Shown here piece by piece: positions 15,853 through 24,211 of a DNA stretch of 64,000 bases (the first letter of the stretch is position 1; every line of letters begins with the position of its first letter). The notes beneath the pieces are model-generated. The model ran no database searches. It worked only from the letters and a program-made list of their open reading frames with translations, and was not told the origin of the DNA. A program made the translations under genes and the position numbers. The stretch comes from Bacteroidales bacterium. GTDB lineage: Bacteria; Bacteroidota; Bacteroidia; Bacteroidales; UBA932. Location: the NCBI GenBank assembly GCA_017615435.1, contig JAGAAF010000058.1, positions 6,239 through 70,238 on the forward strand, in the 5' to 3' direction.

Positions 15853-18408
15853 ATGTACAACAACAACGCAACCCCATCCTGGCAGAGCGTGATGGTTACC
15901 CGTCACCTTCCCGAGGAGCTCAGAGGGCTTGAAACTCTGTGCAAAAACCTCTGGTGGTGCTGGAACGACAGCGCAAAGGCGCTGTTCAAGTCCATCGACG
16001 CTGAACTGTGGCACAAATCCGGCCACAACCCGATGGTGATTCTCGACAAAGTAACTCTCAAAAGATATAAGCAGCTCGCAACCGATGCCGAATTCCTGGG
16101 CCGTCTGGCCGCAGTAATGAAGGAGTTCGACTCTTATATGGAGCTCAAAAACAAGAGGACGGAACCTTCCGTGGCGTATTTCTGTATGGAGTACGGCCTC
16201 GACACCTCGCTCAAGATCTATTCGGGCGGTCTCGGCATCCTCGCCGGCGATTACCTGAAGGAGACGAGCGATATGAACGTAAACCTCGTGGCCGTGGGTC
16301 TTCTTTACCGCTACGGCTACTTCACCCAGCGCCTGACGCCCCAGGGCAACCAGGTCGCCGGCTACGATGCCCAGGACTTTATGAAGATCCCCGGCGAGCC
16401 GGTTCTGGACGAGGACGGCAACTGGAAGACAGTGCAGATGAACTTCCCCGGACGCCAGCTCAGCGCCCGTATCTGGAAGGTGGCTGTCGGCCGCACGGAC
16501 CTCTACCTCCTGGACACCGACTTCGAAGCGAATGCTCCGGAAGACCGTTCGGTGACCCATCAGCTCTATGGCGGCGACTGGGAGAACCGCCTGAAGCAGG
16601 AGATACTGCTCGGTATCGGAGGCGTCCGCGCTCTCCGCAGCCTCGGTCTCAACCCCACCGTGTACCATTACAATGAGGGCCACGCGGCCTTCGCCGGCCT
16701 CGAGAGGCTGCGCGAATTTATGCAGGACGGCCACCACGCCTATGGCGAAGCTATGGAGCTTGTCCGCGCGTCATCCCTCTACACAACCCATACCCCCGTT
16801 CCCGCCGGCCACGACGCTTTCGACGAGGAAATCCTCGGCAAGTACCTTGGACATTATCCCCGCCGCTTCGGCCTCGACTGGCGTGAGTTTATGGCTCTCG
16901 GTAAGCTCGATCCGGACAACCACGACGAGAAGTTCTCGATGAGTACCCTCGCGGCCTCGATGAGCCAGAATGTGAACGGAGTGTCTATGCTCCACGGCAA
17001 GGTCAGCCAGGATATCTTCGCTTCGATGTATCCCGGATACCTTCCGGAAGAGCTTTACATCAGCTATGTCACGAACGGCGTGCACTATCCGACCTGGGCA
17101 TCCAAGGAATGGAAGGCCCTTCACGCGAAGGTATTCGGCGAGCAGTTCAAGACTTCGCACTACGACAAGAGCTGCTTTGATGGAATTTACAACGTCTCCG
17201 ACCAGGAAATCTGGGACGTCCGCAAGATCCTCAAGACCGAGCTTATCAAGTCCGTCAGGGACCGTCTCTCCGACCCTGTCGTGAGCGCGCACTATACTCC
17301 CGGCCAGATCGTGACCATCAAGGAGAATCTGCGCGACGATGTGCTGACCATAGGCTTTGCCCGCCGTTTCGCCACCTACAAGAGGGCTACTCTCCTCTTC
17401 CGCGACCTCGACAGGCTCGACGCCATAGTCAATAATCCTACCTGCCCCGTGCAGTTTATCTTCGCCGGTAAGGCGCATCCCGCCGACGGCGCGGGCCAGG
17501 ACCTCATCAAGCAGATCGTGGAGATCAGCAAGGATCCCCGCTTCATAGGCAAGATCGTCTTCGTCCCCGGCTACGACATCACCCTCGCGAAGAGGCTCGT
17601 TCAGGGTGTGGACGTGTGGATGAACAACCCTACCCGTCCGCTCGAGGCCTCCGGTACCTCCGGAGAGAAGGCTTCTATGAACGGCGTTATGCACTTCTCC
17701 GTGCTCGACGGCTGGTGGGTCGAGGGTTATCAGAAGGACGCCGGTTGGGCTCTCCCTCTCGAGCGCACCTACGACGACCAGGAATACCAGAACGAACTTG
17801 ACGCGGCGACCATCTACGCCACCATCGAGAACGAGATCGCTCCCGATTACTACGATGTGGACAAGCAGAGCGGCCTTCCCGTCAAGTGGATAAGCTATAT
17901 CAAGAACACCATCGCCAAGGTCGCGTCCAACTTCACGACCAACCGTATGCTCACCGACTACTGCAACCAGTATTACATCCCTCAGGCGGAGCGCTATGCG
18001 AAGCTTGCTGCGAACAAGGCTGCGGTTGCCCGCGAGATTGCCGACTGGAAGCGCTTTATGGCGGACGAGTGGGACAATATGCGTATCGTTTCCTACACCC
18101 AGCCGGGTGCATCTTATGTTCTCTCCCAGGAGAACCTGCTCACCGGCGAGGTGGTCATCGATATGGGTCGTATCAAACCGGAGTACATCGGGGTGGAGAT
18201 GCTCTTCACTTCGACCGATGCGAAGGGCATACACCACATCCAGGAAGTCGCTCCGTTCGAGCTTGTCAGCTTTGAGGGCGGTATCGCGACCTTCCGTGTG
18301 AACGTACTTCCCGAGAGGACCGGTATGTATCAGGTAGGCACACGCATCTACCCGAAGAACGACCTGCTTCCTCACCGCCAGGATTTCCCCGTGGTGAAAT
18401 GGCTGTAG
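15853..18408 (+). CDS. glgP: Alpha-glucan (glycogen) phosphorylase, GT35
   Basis: Releases glucose 1-phosphate from the non-reducing ends of glycogen. At 851 residues it is of the GlgP form found in Bacteroidetes, with an N-terminal DUF3417-like region (LRGLETLCKNLWWCWN). The PLP site is PLEASGTSGEKASMNG with Lys606 as the probable Schiff-base lysine; EGHAAF, THTPVPAGHD and FARRFATYKRA are also recognisable. The C-terminal ~130 residues form a beta-rich tail. The last 10 bp overlap the ribF start, so the flavin gene is translationally linked to the glycogen cluster. Confidence 0.93.
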   Translation: MYNNNATPSWQSVMVTRHLPEELRGLETLCKNLWWCWNDSAKALFKSIDAELWHKSGHNPMVILDKVTLKRYKQLATDAEFLGRLAAVMKEFDSYMELKNKRTEPSVAYFCMEYGLDTSLKIYSGGLGILAGDYLKETSDMNVNLVAVGLLYRYGYFTQRLTPQGNQVAGYDAQDFMKIPGEPVLDEDGNWKTVQMNFPGRQLSARIWKVAVGRTDLYLLDTDFEANAPEDRSVTHQLYGGDWENRLKQEILLGIGGVRALRSLGLNPTVYHYNEGHAAFAGLERLREFMQDGHHAYGEAMELVRASSLYTTHTPVPAGHDAFDEEILGKYLGHYPRRFGLDWREFMALGKLDPDNHDEKFSMSTLAASMSQNVNGVSMLHGKVSQDIFASMYPGYLPEELYISYVTNGVHYPTWASKEWKALHAKVFGEQFKTSHYDKSCFDGIYNVSDQEIWDVRKILKTELIKSVRDRLSDPVVSAHYTPGQIVTIKENLRDDVLTIGFARRFATYKRATLLFRDLDRLDAIVNNPTCPVQFIFAGKAHPADGAGQDLIKQIVEISKDPRFIGKIVFVPGYDITLAKRLVQGVDVWMNNPTRPLEASGTSGEKASMNGVMHFSVLDGWWVEGYQKDAGWALPLERTYDDQEYQNELDAATIYATIENEIAPDYYDVDKQSGLPVKWISYIKNTIAKVASNFTTNRMLTDYCNQYYIPQAERYAKLAANKAAVAREIADWKRFMADEWDNMRIVSYTQPGASYVLSQENLLTGEVVIDMGRIKPEYIGVEMLFTSTDAKGIHHIQEVAPFELVSFEGGIATFRVNVLPERTGMYQVGTRIYPKNDLLPHRQDFPVVKWL

Positions 18409-19229
18409 CGGCGACAGGCTTTTTCGACGGTGTTCATCTGGGACATCGTGCAGTGATAGAGACTCTGCTCAAGACGGCGCGCGAGCGCTCGGAGCAGAGT
18501 CTCATCCTCACTTTCTGGCCTCATCCCCGCACCGTCCTTCGCGGCGGTTCCCGCGACCTTCGTCTGCTGACTTCGCTCGACGAAAAGATCTCCATTCTGA
18601 AGTCGCTTGGAGTGGACCGCGTCGAAGTCCTGCCTTTCACCCGCGACTTCGCCGCCCTGACTGCCCGCCAGTACCTGGAAATGCTCCGCCGCGACTACGG
18701 CGTCACCTCGATAGTTTTGGGATACGATAACCGTTTCGGCTCTGATAATCTGTCTACCGAGGAACTTTCATCATTGATTAATTCAACAATAGTTTCTTGT
18801 ACTGATGATATATCATCGACTAAAGTAAGAAAGAAACTAGGATTGGGAGAGGTGAAGGAAGCGGCTCAGATGCTCGGATACGAGTACAGTTTGAGCGGAG
18901 TGGTGGTGAGCGGGAATATGATGGGGCGGACGATAGGCTTTCCGACTGCGAATATGAAACTGCGCGAACCGCTGAAGTGCCTTCCGAAGGTCGGAGCGTA
19001 TTTGACCAGGGTCGAAGTGGAAGGCCGTCAGCTGTGGGGAATGACGAACATTGACCACAACGAGAAGATCGAGACGAATATCTTCGACTTCGACGAGGAA
19101 ATTTACGGCCTGGACCTGAAAGTGACTTTCGTGGACAAACTCCGCGACGAGATTCACTTCAATTCCTTCGACGAACTGAAAACCCAATTGGAAAAGGATA
19201 GAATTACAGCAATAGGACGCATAGTATGA
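18399..19229 (+). CDS. ribF: Bifunctional riboflavin kinase / FAD synthetase RibF
   Basis: Makes FMN and then FAD from riboflavin. The 276-residue protein has an N-terminal FAD synthetase half with the nucleotidyltransferase motif GFFDGVHLGH and ISSTKVRKK, and a C-terminal riboflavin kinase half with GRTIGFPTANMKL and GMTNID. It starts close to the GFFDGVHLGH motif, as in other Bacteroidetes. The inter-motif region at ~115-145 is shorter than usual, and its codons (18741-18850) are strikingly AT-rich against the rest of the gene. It overlaps glgP by 10 bp and the next gene by 4 bp. Confidence 0.93.
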   Translation: MAVAATGFFDGVHLGHRAVIETLLKTARERSEQSLILTFWPHPRTVLRGGSRDLRLLTSLDEKISILKSLGVDRVEVLPFTRDFAALTARQYLEMLRRDYGVTSIVLGYDNRFGSDNLSTEELSSLINSTIVSCTDDISSTKVRKKLGLGEVKEAAQMLGYEYSLSGVVVSGNMMGRTIGFPTANMKLREPLKCLPKVGAYLTRVEVEGRQLWGMTNIDHNEKIETNIFDFDEEIYGLDLKVTFVDKLRDEIHFNSFDELKTQLEKDRITAIGRIV

Positions 19230-21211
19230 AACGTTCAATAACATTCTGCCTTGCGGCAGCACTGATTATGGCATCTTGCACTGTTAAGAACGACAAGGTG
19301 GAGGGATTCCGCTATCTGGTGGACGAATTCGCCGACCTCAAAGTGATGAGGTATACGATACCCGGATGGGAGAACCTGACTCTTCAGCAGAAAGAGTACG
19401 CTTATCATCTGGCAGAAGCGGCAAAGTGGGGTCGCGACATTCTCTGGGACCAGAACTCTGCGGGAAATATTCCCCTGAGGCACGCCCTCGAGAACATCCT
19501 TAATAATTATAAGGGTGAGCGCACTGGCGCGGAATGGGACGCATTCGTCGTCTACGCCAAGCGCGTATTCTTCTCCAACGGTGTGCATCATCACTACGCG
19601 GAGGACAAGTTCTTCCCGGAGTGTGGCCGTGAGTATTTCGAAAGCCTGCTCGAAGCGGTGGGCGAGAATGCCGCAATCGCCGAATATGTCTATGACACGA
19701 CGAAAGGTCTCCAGCGCCGCTCAACCGAAACCGGCGGCGATATTGTGAAACTTTCAGCAGTGAACTTCTACGAAGGAGTTTCCCGCGAGGAGGTGGAGAA
19801 GTACTATGCCGGAATCGAGGTCAAGGGAGATCCTCATCCGATTGCTTATGGCCTGAACACCAAGGTCGTGAAGCAGGACGGCAAGGTGGTGGAGCTCCCC
19901 TGGAAGAAGGGCGGCATCTACGACGGAGCGATCAGCCATATCTGCGAAGAGCTTACGAAAGCAGCGGCCGTGGCGGAGAACGATATCCAGAAAACGGCTC
20001 TGGCCCTGCTGGTGAGATACTACGAGACCGGTGACCTGCGAGTGTGGGATGAGTTCAACATCGAATGGGTGAAGGATACCGTGGGCACGGTCGATTTCAT
20101 CAACGGCTTCATCGAAGACTACAACGACCCGCTCGGCCGCAAGGGCGCGTGGGAAGGATATGTGAACATCAAGGACTTTGAGGCCTCGCGCCGCACGGAG
20201 ATAATCTCGAAGAACGCGCAGTGGTTCGAGGACAACTCGCCCGTGGACCCGCGCTTCCGCAAGAAGGAGGTCAAGGGCGTGAGCGCGAAGGTCATCAACG
20301 CCGTCTGCCTGGCGGGCGACAGTTACCCGTCCACCCCTATCGGCATCAACCTGCCGAACGCGGACTGGATCCGCAAGGAGCACGGCAGCAAGAGCGTGAC
20401 CATAGCGAATATCACGCACGCCTATGACTATGCGGCGAAGGAGTCGCCCCGCAATATGCTGGACGAATTCGCGTGGGATGACGCTGAGAAGGCGATGGTC
20501 CGCAAGTACGGCCCGTGGGCGGACGAGGTCCACACCGACCTGCACGAATGCCTCGGCCACGGATCCGGACAGCTGCTGCCCGGCGTGAGCACCACCGCTA
20601 TGGGCGAGTATGCCTCCGCTCTCGAAGAAGCGCGCGCGGACCTGTTTGGCCTCTACTACACGGCTGACCCGAAGATGGTCGAGCTTGGTATTATGCCCGA
20701 TCCGGATGCTTACAAGGCCGAGTATTCGAGCTACATCCGCAACGGACTGTTCACGCAGTTCACCCGCGTGGAGCTGGGCCGCCCGAACACGGAAGCGCAT
20801 ATGCAGAACCGTAAGCTTATCGCTCAGTGGTGCTATGAAAAGGGTGCGTCCGATAACGTAATTGAAAAGAAGGTGCGCGACGGGAAGACCTATTTCGTGG
20901 TGAACGATTACGAGAAACTGCGCGGTCTGTTCGCCGAGCTTCTTGCTGAGATTCAGCGCATTAAGAGCGAGGGCGACTACAAAGCCGGAAAGGCTTTGAT
21001 AGAGAAATACGCAGTCAATATCGATCCGGAACTGCATAAGGAAGTGAAAGCACGCTACGAAGCTTTGAACCTCAAGCCTTACGGTGGCTTCATCAACCCG
21101 GAAATCGTTCCCGTTAAGAAGGGCGGCAAGATAGTGGACTACAAAGTCGAATATCCCGACGATTTCCTCGGACAGCAGCTTGAATACGGAAAGAAATACG
21201 GAAGCTTATGA
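19226..21211 (+). CDS. Dipeptidyl-peptidase III family (M49) lipoprotein
   Basis: A 661-residue zinc metallopeptidase of family M49. The zinc motif HECLGH (His440, Glu441, His445) is the family's HEXXGH, and the third ligand is expected in EEARADLFGLYY. A lipoprotein signal (MKRSITFCLAAALIMASC) predicts export and lipid anchoring at Cys17. Family members remove dipeptides from the N-terminus of peptides, so a role in peptide degradation in the periplasm or at the cell surface is inferred. It overlaps ribF by 4 bp and the following small gene by 4 bp. Confidence 0.92.
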   Translation: MKRSITFCLAAALIMASCTVKNDKVEGFRYLVDEFADLKVMRYTIPGWENLTLQQKEYAYHLAEAAKWGRDILWDQNSAGNIPLRHALENILNNYKGERTGAEWDAFVVYAKRVFFSNGVHHHYAEDKFFPECGREYFESLLEAVGENAAIAEYVYDTTKGLQRRSTETGGDIVKLSAVNFYEGVSREEVEKYYAGIEVKGDPHPIAYGLNTKVVKQDGKVVELPWKKGGIYDGAISHICEELTKAAAVAENDIQKTALALLVRYYETGDLRVWDEFNIEWVKDTVGTVDFINGFIEDYNDPLGRKGAWEGYVNIKDFEASRRTEIISKNAQWFEDNSPVDPRFRKKEVKGVSAKVINAVCLAGDSYPSTPIGINLPNADWIRKEHGSKSVTIANITHAYDYAAKESPRNMLDEFAWDDAEKAMVRKYGPWADEVHTDLHECLGHGSGQLLPGVSTTAMGEYASALEEARADLFGLYYTADPKMVELGIMPDPDAYKAEYSSYIRNGLFTQFTRVELGRPNTEAHMQNRKLIAQWCYEKGASDNVIEKKVRDGKTYFVVNDYEKLRGLFAELLAEIQRIKSEGDYKAGKALIEKYAVNIDPELHKEVKARYEALNLKPYGGFINPEIVPVKKGGKIVDYKVEYPDDFLGQQLEYGKKYGSL

Positions 21212-21345
21212 GTAAGAATAAGAAATCGGACGTCCTCGAAGATCTGAAGAACAAAGAGGACAAGAAAGCCCGCAAGAGGGAGCTGAAAAAGCTGGTGGTC
21301 TACGAGGCCATTATGAAGCCCAAGTATGAGGAAGGGTTGAAATAA
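21208..21345 (+). CDS. Small lysine-rich protein (45 aa), unknown
   Basis: An ATGA overlap with the M49 peptidase gene opens a 45-codon frame encoding MSKNKKSDVLEDLKNKEDKK followed by a basic helical segment and KPKYEEGLK. It has no membrane helix and no recognisable domain, and about a third of the residues are lysine or arginine. The tight overlap and the GC-rich third positions support translation. It ends just before the greA promoter. Confidence 0.55.
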   Translation: MSKNKKSDVLEDLKNKEDKKARKRELKKLVVYEAIMKPKYEEGLK

Positions 21346-21358
21346 TCCGAAAAATCCT

Positions 21359-21366
21359 TATATTTG
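21359..21366 (+). promoter_or_regulatory. -7 promoter box for greA
   Basis: TATATTTG matches TAnnTTTG and lies 68 nt before the greA start, so greA has its own promoter and a ~60-nt leader. Confidence 0.65.
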
Positions 21367-21382
21367 CAATAACAAATCAAGG

Positions 21383-21410
21383 GTTCTGCCGCGAGGCAGG
21401 ACTCTCTTTT
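21383..21410 (+). terminator. Hairpin with U-rich tail in the greA leader
   Basis: GTTCTGCC and GGCAGGAC form an 8-bp stem (one G-U pair) around a GCGA loop, followed by TCTCTTTT. It lies downstream of the greA promoter and upstream of its start, so it can be a terminator for the upstream operon, a leader attenuator, or both. Confidence 0.55.
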
Positions 21411-21434
21411 AGTTGACAAAAACACCAACCACTT

Positions 21435-21905
21435 ATGGCAGAAGTACATTATATGAGTCAGGAAGGACTCGAAAAGCTTAAGAAGGAACTTGAGGAAGCG
21501 CTTGCCCAGCGCCCCGTCATTGCGGCCCAGATCGCAGAGGCCCGCGAGAAGGGAGACCTCTCGGAGAACGCCGAGTACGAGTCGGCCCGCGAGGCCCAGG
21601 GTCTTCTTGAGCTCAAGATCGCGAACCTCAAGAATATGATCACCAATGCGAAGGTGCTCGACGCCTCGCAGCTCAGCACTGACAAGGTGCAGATGCTGAC
21701 GACCGTCGTCGTGGAGAACCTCTCCGCGAAGACCAAGATGAAGTTCAGCATCGTGGGTGAGTCGGAAGCCGATTTCAACAAGGACAAGCTCGCCGCCACG
21801 ACTCCGATCGCCAAGGCCCTCATCGGCCACGGCGTGGGCGAGATCGTGGAGGCTCAGGTCCCCGCCGGTGTCCTTAAGTTCAAGATCCTCGAAATCAGTC
21901 TCTAG
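21435..21905 (+). CDS. greA: Transcription elongation factor GreA
   Basis: Stimulates cleavage of backtracked RNA by RNA polymerase. The 156-residue protein has the N-terminal coiled coil with the acidic tip motif EAREKGDLSENAEYESARE (the two Asp/Glu residues that enter the polymerase channel) and a C-terminal FKBP-like domain ending GVGEIVEAQVPAGVLKFKIL. It starts behind an AC-rich leader (AACACCAACCACTT) with no Shine-Dalgarno sequence. A HIT gene follows after 4 bp. Confidence 0.96.
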   Translation: MAEVHYMSQEGLEKLKKELEEALAQRPVIAAQIAEAREKGDLSENAEYESAREAQGLLELKIANLKNMITNAKVLDASQLSTDKVQMLTTVVVENLSAKTKMKFSIVGESEADFNKDKLAATTPIAKALIGHGVGEIVEAQVPAGVLKFKILEISL

Positions 21906-21909
21906 CCCT

Positions 21910-22311
21910 ATGACTATCTTCACCCGTATCGCGAAAGGTGAGATTCCTTCGTACAAGGTGGCCGAGAGCGACGAATTCTACGCTTTCCTGGACATCAACC
22001 CCCTTGCTGAAGGTCACACCCTCGTCATCCCCAAGAACGTGGAGGACGACTATATCTTCAATCTGGACGAGAAGACCTACGAAGGTCTGTGGGCTTTCGC
22101 CCGCAAGGTCGCCGTGGCGCTGAAAGCGGCCGTGCCCTGCAAGAGGGTGGGTGTCGCCGTGCTCGGGATGGAAGTGCCGCACACGCATATCCATCTCGTG
22201 CCGCTTCAGACGGAGGGCGACCTGGACTTCAGGAAGAAGCGTCCTGCAGTTACTGACGAACGTAAGGCCGAACTGGCCGCAGCAATCCTCGCCGAGTATG
22301 AGAAGCTTTAG
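21910..22311 (+). CDS. HIT family nucleotide-binding protein
   Basis: A 133-residue HIT protein with the histidine triad HTHIHLVPL near the C-terminus and an N-terminal start MTIFTRIAKGEIPSYKV typical of the Hint branch (purine nucleoside phosphoramidases and related hydrolases). The in vivo substrate is not known. An upstream in-frame ATG at 21757 lies inside greA and is rejected. The last 14 bp overlap the next lipoprotein gene. Confidence 0.92.
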   Translation: MTIFTRIAKGEIPSYKVAESDEFYAFLDINPLAEGHTLVIPKNVEDDYIFNLDEKTYEGLWAFARKVAVALKAAVPCKRVGVAVLGMEVPHTHIHLVPLQTEGDLDFRKKRPAVTDERKAELAAAILAEYEKL

Positions 22312-23395
22312 ATTTATCGCGCTGGGCGCCGTCCTGGCGCTTTTCGCATCCTGCGCACCCAAGGCCGGCATCTCTATGACCGTGGCCGATGCTCCCGGAG
22401 CGAAGCTCGCCGTGCACAAGCTGAACGTGAGCTCCGCCGATCTGCTGGATTCCGTGAAGACGGACGCCGGCGGACATTTCAAGTACAGCCTTCCCGTGAA
22501 GAAGGGTCAGCCCGAGTTCGTGTACATCTATAAGGGCGACACCCGTCTTGCCGCACTGCTACTTGAAGCAGGGGAAAAGGCGGTTGTGGAGGCCGACACT
22601 CTCGGCAACTACAGCGTCGAAGGTTCGGAAGGTTCCGCGGAACTCGCCGGAATCGAGAAGGCCTATTCGGATTTTATAAGGGAACTGGCGGTCTCCAGCG
22701 ACCCCAGGGAGGCGACAAAGCTATACATACGCTATTATCGCAACCGTATGGCCTATGTGCTCGAGCACCAGAAGTCCCTCGCGGTCGTTCCCGTTCTTTT
22801 CCAGAACGTGGGTGCGGATCTGCCCGTTTTCAGCCAGTCCACCGATGCGATAGTTTTCAGTGCCACGGCCGATACTCTTAAGACCGTCTATCCGGATTCG
22901 AAATATGTGAAGGCCCTCGAGACTGAGGCGGAGAGGCGTAAGAACAATATGGAACTTGAGCGCGCGATCCTTCAGGCCGATCAGGCCGGTTTCCCGGACA
23001 TCGTCCTGCCTGACATCAACGCCGAAAAGGTCTCCCTAGCCGGCGTGGACGCGAAGGTTATCCTGCTCTATTTCTGGGATGTGGACGATGCGGAGCAGAA
23101 GCTCTTCAACTCTGACGTGCTGCTTCCCCTTTACAATAAGTATCACGCGAAGGGCCTCGAGATCTACGCAGTCGGTGTCACCAGCGACAAAGCCCTCTGG
23201 GCGTCCGTCGTCAGGAACCAAGCGCTGCCGTGGATCAATGTCTGCGACGGCTTCGGCGCCGCTTCTCCCGCCGTACGCCTGTACAACCTTAAGTCCCTCC
23301 CGACTATGCTAATCATCGCGGACGACGAAATCTCCTCCGCGAAGATCGACAGCGACGTCTCCCTCCGCCGCGAACTCGCAAAACTCCTGAAATAA
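22298..23395 (+). CDS. Thioredoxin-fold lipoprotein lacking the CxxC motif
   Basis: A 365-residue predicted lipoprotein (MRSFRFIALGAVLALFASC, lipobox FASC) in the style of Bacteroidetes TlpA/DUF4369 proteins. The N-terminal part is beta-rich; the C-terminal part has a thioredoxin-like pattern (VILLYFWDVDDAEQKLF, GLEIYAVGVTSD, PTMLIIADDE). Where a CxxC active site would be expected there is DVDDAE, so it is unlikely to be a thiol oxidoreductase; ligand binding or a structural role is possible. It is followed after 1 bp by the 107-bp structured element. Confidence 0.72.
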   Translation: MRSFRFIALGAVLALFASCAPKAGISMTVADAPGAKLAVHKLNVSSADLLDSVKTDAGGHFKYSLPVKKGQPEFVYIYKGDTRLAALLLEAGEKAVVEADTLGNYSVEGSEGSAELAGIEKAYSDFIRELAVSSDPREATKLYIRYYRNRMAYVLEHQKSLAVVPVLFQNVGADLPVFSQSTDAIVFSATADTLKTVYPDSKYVKALETEAERRKNNMELERAILQADQAGFPDIVLPDINAEKVSLAGVDAKVILLYFWDVDDAEQKLFNSDVLLPLYNKYHAKGLEIYAVGVTSDKALWASVVRNQALPWINVCDGFGAASPAVRLYNLKSLPTMLIIADDEISSAKIDSDVSLRRELAKLLK

Positions 23396-23396
23396 C

Positions 23397-23503
23397 CGTG
23401 GCGCTCAACCCCCTGATTATCAGGGCAATACTAAAACTCGACTCCGAAAAATCCGGAGCCGAGTTTCGTTAATTATCTAACTATCAATCAGTTACGCGCC
23501 ACG
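23397..23503. repeat. 107-bp structured repeat, copy 1 (convergent gap)
   Basis: Terminal inverted repeats CGTGGCGC / GCGCCACG enclose a small hairpin (CCCTGA-TTA-TCAGGG) and a larger one (ACTCGaCTCCG pairing with CGGAGcCGAGT). It aligns without gaps to 36858-36964, with 72 of 107 positions identical by hand count, and stems keep pairing through compensating changes. It fills the space between the stops of the thioredoxin-like gene and the convergent tsaB. It may act as a two-way terminator and may be mobile. Confidence 0.85.
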
Positions 23504-23506
23504 GGG

Positions 23507-24211
23507 TTACCAGAGCTTTTTGCGGGAGACGGTGGCGACGAAATCTTTCAGGTAGAAAGGCTCGAAGTAAGCGGTGTTTTCGAACTCGCGTGCTTCGAGT
23601 TTTTTGAATGCCAGAGGCGCCATCGAGGCGGCGTCGGCGACGAGTTCGACGAACTCGGCGTCCAAGCCGGCGAGGGCTTCGCGGCACTTCAAAGCACCGT
23701 CGCCCACGAACAGAATCTTGCCGTCCGTGATTTCGGAGAATGACTCCGGACCTTCCACGACCACTGGCGCAATCTCTGTGAGCCGCTCGCCCGAAGGGCT
23801 GTACACGGCCGAATAGACTTCCATCCTGCGGGCGTCGATCATAGGCACGATAGCCGTGCACCCGTCGGGCACAAGCCCGCCGGAAATGGCCTTCGCGACT
23901 ACTATATCGGGCGTGGACACGCTGATCAGCGGGATACCGGCGCCGAAGCACAGACCTTTCGCAGTGGAGGAACCCACACGGAGTCCGGTGTAGGAGCCGG
24001 GGCCGGCGCTGACGCAGACCGCGCAGCAGTCGGAGACCTTCAGCCCGCGTTCGTAGAGCACCTCCTGGACGAAGGGCGCGGTAAGGGCTGCGTGCTCCCG
24101 GCCCCCGGCGCTCTCGCGATATGCCACCACCTTTCCCTCTTCGGCCAAAGCGACAGAACAGAGCGAGGCGGAAGTCTCGATAAGGATAATCCTAGATTTC
24201 CTGGATGCCAT
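23507..24211 (-). CDS. tsaB: tRNA threonylcarbamoyladenosine biosynthesis protein TsaB
   Basis: A 234-residue ASKHA-fold protein that partners TsaD and TsaE in making t6A37 on ANN-decoding tRNAs. The hallmarks are ILIETSASLCSVAL at the N-terminus, AGPGSYTGLRVGSSTAKGL and MIDARRMEVYSAVY. Unlike TsaD it lacks the metal-binding histidines, as expected. The start overlaps the end of cvpA by 20 bp, so the two are probably one transcript. Confidence 0.95.
   Translation of the reverse strand: MASRKSRIILIETSASLCSVALAEEGKVVAYRESAGGREHAALTAPFVQEVLYERGLKVSDCCAVCVSAGPGSYTGLRVGSSTAKGLCFGAGIPLISVSTPDIVVAKAISGGLVPDGCTAIVPMIDARRMEVYSAVYSPSGERLTEIAPVVVEGPESFSEITDGKILFVGDGALKCREALAGLDAEFVELVADAASMAPLAFKKLEAREFENTAYFEPFYLKDFVATVSRKKLW

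Noticed and set aside
14632..16737. A 701-codon open frame on the minus strand
   Set aside because: Antisense to the GH57 and phosphorylase genes, both of which have intact catalytic motifs.
22151..22297. An earlier start for the thioredoxin-like lipoprotein
   Set aside because: It lies inside the HIT gene and would bury the lipoprotein signal that begins at 22298.
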